Positions 55,560 through 64,000 of a stretch of DNA of 64,000 bases are shown here, piece by piece. The notes beneath the pieces are model-generated. The model saw only the letters and a program-made list of their open reading frames with translations, was not told the DNA's origin and did not search any database. Source of the DNA: Enterobacter bugandensis (GTDB lineage: Bacteria; Pseudomonadota; Gammaproteobacteria; Enterobacterales; Enterobacteriaceae); assembly GCF_900324475.1 (NCBI RefSeq), contig NZ_LT992502.1, forward strand, positions 4,278,001-4,342,000, given 5' to 3'. The position numbers and the translations under genes were made by a program. Position 1 is the first letter of the stretch, and every line of letters begins with the position of its first letter.

Positions 55560-56243
55560 ATGCATCTTGATATCGACTGGCAGCAGGTCGACACCGTTCT
55601 GCTGGATATGGACGGCACGCTGCTCGATCTCGCCTTTGATAACTATTTCTGGCAAAAGCTGGTGCCGGAAACCTATGGTGAGCAGCAGGGTATCTCCCCG
55701 GCAGAAGCGCAGGCATTCATTCGTTCGCAATATAGCGCGGTGCAACATACGCTAAACTGGTACTGTCTGGACTACTGGAGCGAGCGCCTCGGTTTGGATA
55801 TTTGTGCCATGACCACTGCCCAGGGACCACGCGCCGTGCTGCGCGAAGATACGGTTCCCTTCCTGGACGCGCTGAAAGCAAGCGGCAAGCGCCGTATTTT
55901 GCTGACTAACGCGCATCCACATAACCTGGCCGTGAAGCTGGAGCATACGGGACTGGCGTCGCACCTTGATTTATTACTTTCCACCCACACATTTGGTTAT
56001 CCGAAAGAGGATCAGCGGTTGTGGCATGCGGTGAAGGAAGAGACCGGCCTGCAGCCGGAGCGCACACTGTTCATTGACGACAGCGAGCCTATTCTGGATT
56101 CTGCGGCAACGTTTGGCATTCGCTACTGTCTGGGTGTCACTAATCCTGACTCTGGCCTGGCTGAAAAAAGCTATCTGCGCCATCCGGGACTGAACGACTA
56201 CCGCCAGATGATCCCCTCACTGACCGTGAAGGAGACGCCATGA
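55560..56243 (+). CDS. yrfG: YrfG, HAD-family GMP/IMP nucleotidase
   Basis: Haloacid-dehalogenase hydrolase; the E. coli protein dephosphorylates purine nucleotides. It has 227 residues from the ATG at 55560 (MHLDIDWQQVDTVLLDMDGT), with motif I LDMDGTLLD, motif II LLTNAHPHN and motif III/IV PKEDQRL and FIDDSEPILD. A longer upstream frame is not supported. It overlaps hslR by 4 bases. Confidence 0.95.
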   Translation: MHLDIDWQQVDTVLLDMDGTLLDLAFDNYFWQKLVPETYGEQQGISPAEAQAFIRSQYSAVQHTLNWYCLDYWSERLGLDICAMTTAQGPRAVLREDTVPFLDALKASGKRRILLTNAHPHNLAVKLEHTGLASHLDLLLSTHTFGYPKEDQRLWHAVKEETGLQPERTLFIDDSEPILDSAATFGIRYCLGVTNPDSGLAEKSYLRHPGLNDYRQMIPSLTVKETP

Positions 56244-56641
56244 AAGAAAAGCCCTCAGATGGGGTAAGACTGGATAAATGGCTGTGGGCAGCCCGTTTTT
56301 ATAAAACGCGCGCCCTTGCCCGTGAAATGGTTGACGGCGGTAAAGTGCATTACAACGGCCAGCGCAGCAAGCCGAGCAAGCTGGTTGAACTGAACGCCAC
56401 ATTAACGCTGCGCCAGGGCAACGACGAACGTACGGTAGTGATTAAAGCCATTACCGAACAACGGCGGCCCGCATCGGAAGCCGTACTGCTTTACGAAGAG
56501 ACGGCTGAAAGCGTTGAAAAGCGCGAGAAGACCGCGCTGGCGCGCAAAATGAATGCGCTGACCATGCCCCACCCGGACCGGCGACCGGATAAAAAAGAGC
56601 GCCGCGATCTGATGAAATTTAAACACGGTGAGAGCGAGTAA
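56240..56641 (+). CDS. hslR: Hsp15, ribosome-associated heat shock protein
   Basis: S4-domain RNA-binding protein that binds 50S subunits carrying stalled nascent chains and frees them for recycling. It has 133 residues; the S4 domain covers about 10-70 (VRLDKWLWAARFYKTRALAR and GGKVHYNGQRSKPS), with a basic C-terminal helix. It is translationally coupled to yrfG and 24 bases from hslO. Confidence 0.96.
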   Translation: MKEKPSDGVRLDKWLWAARFYKTRALAREMVDGGKVHYNGQRSKPSKLVELNATLTLRQGNDERTVVIKAITEQRRPASEAVLLYEETAESVEKREKTALARKMNALTMPHPDRRPDKKERRDLMKFKHGESE

Positions 56642-56665
56642 CCCTCACCCGCACGAGAGATGAAA

Positions 56666-57544
56666 ATGGCCCAACACGACCAATTACACCGCTATCTGTT
56701 TGAACAATTCGCCGTGCGCGGCGAGCTGGTCACCGTATCCGAAACCTGGAAACAGATTCTGGAAAACCACAACTACCCGCTGCCGGTGAAGACCCTGTTG
56801 GGCGAACTGCTGGTTGCCACCAGCCTGCTGACCGCAACGCTGAAGTTTGCAGGTGATATCACCGTGCAGCTGCAGGGTGACGGCCCGATGACGCTGGCGG
56901 TGATCAACGGCAATAACCAGCAGCAGATGCGCGGCGTAGCGCGCGTTCAGGGCGACGTTCCTGAAAATGCTGATCTCAAAACGCTGGTGGGCAATGGCTA
57001 CCTGGTGATCACCATCTCCCCGGAGGAAGGTGAACGCTATCAGGGCGTGGTCGGTCTGGAAGGCGATACCCTGGCAGCCTGCCTGGAAGATTACTTCATG
57101 CGTTCCGAACAGCTGCCGACGCGTCTGTTCATCCGTACCGGTGAAGTGGACGGCCAACCTGCTGCGGGCGGCATGCTGCTGCAGGTTCTGCCAGCGCAGG
57201 ACGCGCAGACCAATGACTTTGAGCATCTGGCGACGCTGACCGAAACCATCAAGGCGGAAGAACTGTTCAACCTGTCGGCGACCGACGTGCTGTGGCGTCT
57301 GTACCACGAAGAAGAAGTGACCGTGTACGATCCGCAGTCCGTGGAGTTTAAGTGCACCTGCTCGCGCGAGCGCTGCGCTGGCGCACTGAAAACTCTGCCG
57401 GATGAAGAGATCGACAGCATCATGGCTGAAGACGGCGAAATTGATATGCACTGTGACTACTGCGGTACGCACTACGTGTTCAATTCAATGGATATCGCTG
57501 AAATCCGCAATAACGCCTCTCCGGCGGATCCGCAGGTTCATTAA
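56666..57544 (+). CDS. hslO: Hsp33, redox-activated chaperone
   Basis: Holding chaperone switched on by oxidation of a zinc-bound Cys cluster. It has 292 residues from the ATG at 56666 ([20 protein letters not shown]); an ATG two codons earlier lies too close to the GAGAG Shine-Dalgarno. The redox switch is CxC (KCTCSRE, about 232-234) and CxxC (CDYC, about 265-268). It is followed by a palindromic repeat that may act as terminator. Confidence 0.97.
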   Translation: MAQHDQLHRYLFEQFAVRGELVTVSETWKQILENHNYPLPVKTLLGELLVATSLLTATLKFAGDITVQLQGDGPMTLAVINGNNQQQMRGVARVQGDVPENADLKTLVGNGYLVITISPEEGERYQGVVGLEGDTLAACLEDYFMRSEQLPTRLFIRTGEVDGQPAAGGMLLQVLPAQDAQTNDFEHLATLTETIKAEELFNLSATDVLWRLYHEEEVTVYDPQSVEFKCTCSRERCAGALKTLPDEEIDSIMAEDGEIDMHCDYCGTHYVFNSMDIAEIRNNASPADPQVH

Positions 57545-57551
57545 TACGCTA

Positions 57552-57599
57552 CCCCTCACCCTGCCCTTTCCCCTTTGCGGAGAGGGTTAGGGTGAGGGG
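57552..57599. repeat. Palindromic dispersed repeat, copy 2
   Basis: CCCCTCACCCT (57552-57562) pairs perfectly with AGGGTGAGGGG (57589-57599), with a GAGAGGG-rich interior related to the stems of copies 1 and 3. It lies 8 bases after hslO. Confidence 0.8.
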
Positions 57600-57900
57600 C
57601 AAAAATCCCCCAAAAGCTGAATCGTTTTCCCTATGTAACTCTTACGTAATTTTCTTACATGTATGCGATTACATTCACATTCTCTCCGATAAAATCACCA
57701 CCTCTTAACCTTTTCGGAACATTTTCCCCAACCAAAAAGCGATTCCTGCGATAATCCGCCTGCACTGTGACTGGAGTCGCAGCGTTTTCCGTTAGTAAGG
57801 GTTTTATCCAGATGCACAAATCTATGAGCCCCGTCGCGGTTAACATCCCCAGAAAAACCCTACAATTTCAGGCAGTACATATTGGCTAAGGAGCAGTGAT
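57600..57900 (+). promoter_or_regulatory. pckA: pckA upstream region
   Basis: A 301-base stretch between repeat copy 2 and pckA, without a gene. TGTGA-CTGGAG-TCGCA at 57766-57781 is a one-mismatch CRP site about 120 bases before the ATG, in line with known cAMP-CRP control of pckA. AAGGAG lies 5 bases before the ATG. The exact promoter was not assigned. Confidence 0.55.
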
Positions 57901-59520
57901 ATGCGTGTTACTGGTTTAACCCCGCAAGATCTCAAGGCTTATGGTATTCACGACGTCCAGGAAGTGGTCTACAACCCCGATTACGATACGCTGTATCAGG
58001 AAGAGCTCAATCCAGCACTGGAAGGATACGAGCGCGGTGTGTTGACGAACCTTGGTGCTATCGCCGTCGATACCGGTATCTTTACCGGTCGTTCGCCGAA
58101 AGATAAGTATATCGTCCGAGACGAAACTACCCGCGATACGCTGTGGTGGGCTGACAAGGGCAAAGGGAAGAACGACAACAAACCGCTCTCCCCGGAAACC
58201 TGGCAGCATCTGAAAGGGCTCGTCACCCATCAACTTTCCGGTAAGCGTCTGTTCATTGTCGACGCTTTCTGCGGCGCTAACGCCGACACCCGCCTTTCCG
58301 TGCGTTTCATTACCGAAGTGGCCTGGCAGGCGCATTTCGTTAAGAATATGTTTATTCGTCCGACCGACGAAGAGCTGCAGGACTTCACACCTGACTTCAT
58401 CGTGATGAACGGTGCGAAATGCACTAACCCACAGTGGAAAGAGCAGGGTCTGAACTCCGAAAACTTCATTGCCTTCAACCTGACCGAACGTATTCAGCTG
58501 ATCGGCGGTACCTGGTATGGCGGCGAAATGAAGAAAGGAATGTTCTCGGTCATGAACTACCTGCTGCCGCTGCGCGGTATTGCCTCTATGCACTGCTCGG
58601 CGAACGTCGGCGAGAAAGGCGACGTAGCGGTGTTCTTCGGTCTTTCCGGCACCGGGAAAACCACGCTCTCCACCGATCCAAAACGCCGTCTGATTGGCGA
58701 TGACGAACACGGCTGGGACGATGACGGGGTGTTTAACTTCGAAGGCGGTTGCTACGCGAAGACCATTCGCCTGTCTGAAGAGGCCGAGCCGGATATCTTC
58801 CACGCGATCCGCCGCGACGCGCTGCTGGAAAACGTCACCGTGCGTGCCGACGGCTCTATCGACTTCGACGATGCGTCAAAAACCGAAAACACCCGCGTCT
58901 CTTACCCGATCTACCACATCGACAACATCGTGAAGCCGGTGTCAAAAGCGGGCCATGCCACGAAGGTGATTTTCCTGACGGCGGATGCGTTCGGCGTGCT
59001 GCCACCGGTTTCCCGCCTGACCGCCAGCCAGACGCAGTACCACTTCCTCTCTGGCTTTACCGCCAAGCTGGCGGGTACCGAGCGTGGCGTCACGGAGCCA
59101 ACCCCAACCTTCTCCGCCTGCTTCGGCGCGGCATTCCTGTCGCTGCACCCGACGCAGTACGCTGAAGTGCTGGTGAAACGCATGCAGGCATCCGGCGCGC
59201 AGGCCTACCTGGTGAATACCGGCTGGAACGGTACCGGCAAACGTATCTCCATCAAAGATACCCGCGCCATTATCGACGCCATTCTGGATGGTTCTCTGGA
59301 TAACGCTGAAACCTTCACGCTGCCGATGTTCGATCTGGCCATTCCGACGGAACTGCCGGGTGTGGACACGCGTATCCTCGACCCGCGCAATACCTACGGA
59401 TCGCCGGAACAGTGGCGCGAGAAGGCGGAATCGCTGGCGAAGCTGTTTATCGAGAACTTCGAGAAGTACACCGATACCCCGGCGGGTGCTGCGCTGGTGA
59501 GTGCGGGACCGAAGCTGTAG
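57901..59520 (+). CDS. pckA: Phosphoenolpyruvate carboxykinase (ATP)
   Basis: First committed step of gluconeogenesis: oxaloacetate plus ATP to phosphoenolpyruvate. It has 539 residues. The phosphate-binding kinase loop [13 protein letters not shown] (about 246-258), the metal-binding [20 protein letters not shown] (about 264-283) and the substrate-binding [10 protein letters not shown] near 65 are all present. A candidate CRP site lies upstream and a clear terminator downstream. Confidence 0.98.
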   Translation: MRVTGLTPQDLKAYGIHDVQEVVYNPDYDTLYQEELNPALEGYERGVLTNLGAIAVDTGIFTGRSPKDKYIVRDETTRDTLWWADKGKGKNDNKPLSPETWQHLKGLVTHQLSGKRLFIVDAFCGANADTRLSVRFITEVAWQAHFVKNMFIRPTDEELQDFTPDFIVMNGAKCTNPQWKEQGLNSENFIAFNLTERIQLIGGTWYGGEMKKGMFSVMNYLLPLRGIASMHCSANVGEKGDVAVFFGLSGTGKTTLSTDPKRRLIGDDEHGWDDDGVFNFEGGCYAKTIRLSEEAEPDIFHAIRRDALLENVTVRADGSIDFDDASKTENTRVSYPIYHIDNIVKPVSKAGHATKVIFLTADAFGVLPPVSRLTASQTQYHFLSGFTAKLAGTERGVTEPTPTFSACFGAAFLSLHPTQYAEVLVKRMQASGAQAYLVNTGWNGTGKRISIKDTRAIIDAILDGSLDNAETFTLPMFDLAIPTELPGVDTRILDPRNTYGSPEQWREKAESLAKLFIENFEKYTDTPAGAALVSAGPKL

Positions 59521-59528
59521 GTAAAAGC

Positions 59529-59555
59529 AAAAAGGCAACGAAAGTTGCCTTTTTT
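59529..59555 (+). terminator. Intrinsic terminator after pckA
   Basis: AAAAAGGCAAC pairs with GTTGCCTTTTT around a GAAA tetraloop. It lies 8 bases after the stop. It is near symmetric, so it could also act on minus-strand transcription. Confidence 0.92.
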
Positions 59556-59564
59556 AATGTTTTC

Positions 59565-59603
59565 TCCCTCTCCCCGTGGGAGAGGGCCGGGGTGAGGGCA
59601 TCA
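59565..59603. repeat. Palindromic dispersed repeat, copy 3
   Basis: CCCTCTCCC (59566-59574) / GGGAGAGGG (59578-59586) with CGT loop and a GGGTGAGGGCATCA tail, almost identical to copy 1. It lies between the convergent pckA and envZ genes. Confidence 0.85.
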
Positions 59604-59610
59604 GACCGCA

Positions 59611-61673
<2,063 letters not shown>

Positions 61674-61901
61674 TGTGTGTACTCCCAAAGGTTCGGATAG
61701 TCTTTGTAACAGCGTATTCTAAAAAAGTGCACGTATTCGACCAGTTAATTCTGGTATAAATTCTAGTCGAAATTGTTACAAAGCATATTTAACAGCAGCT
61801 TATCTGTTCATTTCATCACATAAATCATTATTAATCCTGTCTGTTACACTGTGTGGTACGTATTGTGCGCAAAACAGAGAACCGGCAGCAAAGGCAGCAC
61901 C

Positions 61902-62375
61902 ATGAAAACGCCCCTGATCACCCGCGAAGGGTACGAAAAGCTCAAAAAAGAGATGGATTACCTGTGGCGCGAAGAGCGTCCTGAAGTAACCAAAAAGGTG
62001 ACCTGGGCGGCCAGCCTGGGCGATCGCAGCGAAAATGCTGATTATCAGTACAACAAGAAGCGGCTGCGTGAAATTGACCGCCGGGTACGCTATCTGACGA
62101 AGTGTCTTGAGAATCTAAAAATCGTCGATTACTCCCCGCAGCAGGAGGGCAAAGTGTTCTTCGGCGCGTGGGTGGAGATTGAAAACGACGATGGTGACAC
62201 CCTGCGTTTTCGCATCGTCGGTTACGATGAAATTTTTGGTCGTAAAGATTACATTTCTATCGACTCTCCGATGGCCCGCGCGCTGCTGAAAAAGGAAGTG
62301 GGCGATTTAGCCGTCGTGCAGACCCCAGCCGGTGAAGCCAGCTGGTACGTCAATGAGATCGTCTACGTAAAATAG
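61902..62375 (+). CDS. greB: GreB, transcript cleavage factor
   Basis: Rescues backtracked RNA polymerase by stimulating cleavage of the RNA 3' end. It has 157 residues from the ATG at 61902 ([20 protein letters not shown]). The N-terminal coiled coil bears the acidic tip residues in [18 protein letters not shown] (about 38-55), and the C-terminal domain is FKBP-like. An upstream in-frame Met extension of 17 codons has no family support. Confidence 0.97.
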   Translation: MKTPLITREGYEKLKKEMDYLWREERPEVTKKVTWAASLGDRSENADYQYNKKRLREIDRRVRYLTKCLENLKIVDYSPQQEGKVFFGAWVEIENDDGDTLRFRIVGYDEIFGRKDYISIDSPMARALLKKEVGDLAVVQTPAGEASWYVNEIVYVK

Positions 62376-62461
62376 TCCGAGAGCGCCCTCCCCGGCTGGC
62401 ATTTTGCCGTGTCAGCCCGTATAACTATCCCCTGATTTTTGACCCACAAGATGATAAAGCC

Positions 62462-64000
62462 ATGATGAAAGATTCGCTCTGCCGCATTATTGCGGGTGAA
62501 CTTCAGGCCAGAGCCGAACAGGTAGAAGCTGCCGTTCGCCTGCTTGATGAAGGGAACACCGTGCCGTTTATTGCACGTTATCGTAAGGAAGTCACAGGCG
62601 GTCTGGATGACACGCAGCTGCGTAACCTGGAGACCCGCCTGGGCTATCTGCGCGAGCTGGAAGAACGTCGTCAGGCGATCCTCAAATCCATCGGCGAACA
62701 GGGCAAGCTGACCAGCGAGCTGGAAAGCGCCATTAACGGCACCCTGAGCAAAACCGAACTCGAAGATCTCTATCTGCCGTACAAACCGAAGCGCCGTACC
62801 CGCGGGCAGATTGCGATTGAGGCGGGCCTTGAGCCGCTGGCAGAGCTGCTGTGGAATGAGCCATCTCACGACCCGGAAACCGAAGCGGCGAAATTCGTCG
62901 ACGCCGACAAAGGTGTCGCTGACACCAAGGCCGCTCTGGACGGCGCGCGCTACATTCTGATGGAGCGCTTCGCGGAAGACGCCGCCCTGCTGGCCAAAGT
63001 GCGTGATTATCTATGGAAGAACGCCCACATCGTCTCTACCGTCGTCGCGGGCAAAGAGGAAGAAGGCGCGAAGTTCCGCGACTACTTCGATCACCACGAA
63101 CCGATTTCGACCACCCCGTCTCACCGCGCGCTGGCGATGTTCCGCGGCCGCAACGAAGGCGTGCTCCAGCTCTCCCTGAACGCCGACCCGCAGTTTGACG
63201 AGCCGCCGAAAGAGAGCCACTGCGAGCAGATTATTATCGACCATCTCGGCCTGCGCCTGAACAACGCCCCGGCGGACAGCTGGCGCAAAGGCGTGGTGAG
63301 CTGGACCTGGCGCATCAAGGTGCTGATGCACCTGGAAACCGAGCTGATGGGCACCGTGCGCGAGCGCGCGGAAGACGAAGCGATCAACGTCTTCGCCCGT
63401 AACCTGCATGACCTGCTGATGGCCGCTCCTGCGGGCCTGCGCGCCACCATGGGGCTCGATCCGGGTCTGCGTACCGGTGTAAAAGTCGCCGTTGTTGACG
63501 GCACCGGCAAGCTGGTCGCTACCGACACCATCTATCCGCACACCGGCCAGGCAGCGAAAGCCGCCGTCGTGGTGGCGGCGCTGTGCGAGAAGTACAACGT
63601 GGAGCTGGTTGCCATCGGTAACGGCACCGCATCACGCGAAACCGAGCGTTTCTACCTCGACGTGCAGAAGCAGTTCCCGAAAGTGACGGCACAGAAAGTG
63701 ATCGTCAGCGAAGCGGGCGCATCGGTCTATTCCGCCTCTGAGCTGGCGGCGCAGGAATTCCCTGACCTGGACGTTTCCCTGCGCGGCGCGGTCTCCATCG
63801 CCCGTCGTCTGCAGGATCCGCTGGCGGAGCTGGTGAAGATCGATCCGAAATCCATCGGCGTGGGCCAGTATCAGCACGACGTGAGCCAGACGCAGCTGGC
63901 GCGCAAGCTGGACGCGGTCGTGGAAGACTGCGTAAACGCCGTCGGCGTGGACCTGAACACCGCTTCCGTTCCTCTGCTGACCCGTGTAGCGGGCTTAACC
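62462..64000 (+). CDS. tex: Tex (YhgF), RNA-binding transcription accessory protein (5' part)
   Basis: Conserved nucleic-acid-binding protein of the Tex/Spt6 group. The first 513 codons are present and the gene runs off the right edge without a stop. It starts [26 protein letters not shown] at 62462 and 62465 are both possible. The Tex N-terminal helical region covers about 1-320, and the YqgF/RNase H-like domain starts near 325 ([17 protein letters not shown]). The helix-hairpin-helix region is just beginning at the edge; the S1 domain lies outside. Confidence 0.96.
   Translation, partial: MMKDSLCRIIAGELQARAEQVEAAVRLLDEGNTVPFIARYRKEVTGGLDDTQLRNLETRLGYLRELEERRQAILKSIGEQGKLTSELESAINGTLSKTELEDLYLPYKPKRRTRGQIAIEAGLEPLAELLWNEPSHDPETEAAKFVDADKGVADTKAALDGARYILMERFAEDAALLAKVRDYLWKNAHIVSTVVAGKEEEGAKFRDYFDHHEPISTTPSHRALAMFRGRNEGVLQLSLNADPQFDEPPKESHCEQIIIDHLGLRLNNAPADSWRKGVVSWTWRIKVLMHLETELMGTVRERAEDEAINVFARNLHDLLMAAPAGLRATMGLDPGLRTGVKVAVVDGTGKLVATDTIYPHTGQAAKAAVVVAALCEKYNVELVAIGNGTASRETERFYLDVQKQFPKVTAQKVIVSEAGASVYSASELAAQEFPDLDVSLRGAVSIARRLQDPLAELVKIDPKSIGVGQYQHDVSQTQLARKLDAVVEDCVNAVGVDLNTASVPLLTRVAGLT

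Noticed and set aside
57916..58803. A 295-codon minus-strand frame opposite pckA
   Set aside because: Mirror frame of a highly expressed gene; no ribosome binding site or homology recognised.

Overview
The window is a conserved chromosomal segment of a gammaproteobacterium in the order Enterobacterales. Gene order follows the Escherichia coli secY-to-tex (yhgF) region almost gene for gene, and the proteins are close to the E. coli versions (CRP differs by about one residue from the sequence I remember). GC-rich codon use and the accessory gene content suggest an Enterobacter/Lelliottia/Leclercia-type organism. The genus is an inference. I see no rRNA, tRNA, CRISPR array, prophage or insertion sequence.

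Layout. Positions 1-9640, minus strand: spc operon (secY 5' end back to rplN, promoter near 4413) and S10 operon (rpsQ back to rpsJ, with its L4-responsive leader and promoter near 9631). Positions 9837-11092: an unusually short orphan prepilin peptidase, then bfr and bfd with a Fur-box-like site. Positions 11170-15723: str operon (rpsL-rpsG-fusA-tufA). Positions 15745-17507: tusBCD and yheO. Positions 17632-22261: fkpA with a sigma-E-like promoter, slyX, slyD, yheV, kefB and kefG. Positions 22391-26544, plus strand: yheS, yheT, yheU, prkB. Positions 26551-30104: a palindromic repeat, yhfA, crp, yhfK. Positions 30101-33266, minus strand: argD, pabA, a rearranged fic gene, ppiA. Positions 33409-39680, plus strand: tsgA, nirB-nirD, cysG, yhfL. 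Positions 39753-46164, minus strand: the aroK-aroB-damX-dam-rpe-gph-trpS cluster. Positions 46451-49721, minus strand: hofM-N-O-P-Q. Positions 49842-57544: mrcA, nudE, igaA, yrfG, hslR, hslO. Positions 57901-64000: pckA, envZ/ompR, greB and the 5' part of tex.

Functionally the window combines translation (ribosomal proteins, elongation factors, tRNA thiolation), protein folding and quality control (FkpA, SlyD, PpiA, Hsp33, Hsp15), envelope sensing and wall synthesis (EnvZ/OmpR, IgaA, PBP1A, DamX), nitrite reduction with siroheme supply (NirBD, CysG), and DNA methylation and aromatic biosynthesis. Many gene pairs overlap by 1-8 bases, as expected for translationally coupled operons.

The most unusual feature is at 32002-32586. 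Where E. coli has two genes, yhfG (small antitoxin) and fic (Fic-domain toxin), this genome has one continuous reading frame. It starts with the YhfG N-terminus, including its inhibitory-helix-like SxxxE, and runs through a short linker into the Fic core. This is a natural antitoxin-toxin fusion or a deletion scar that stayed in frame. A second departure is the absence of nirC between nirD and cysG, where a short hairpin-rich spacer stands instead. Other points of interest are three copies of a palindromic dispersed repeat, a terminator-like hairpin just upstream of tsgA, and an 89-base same-strand overlap of hofP and hofQ.
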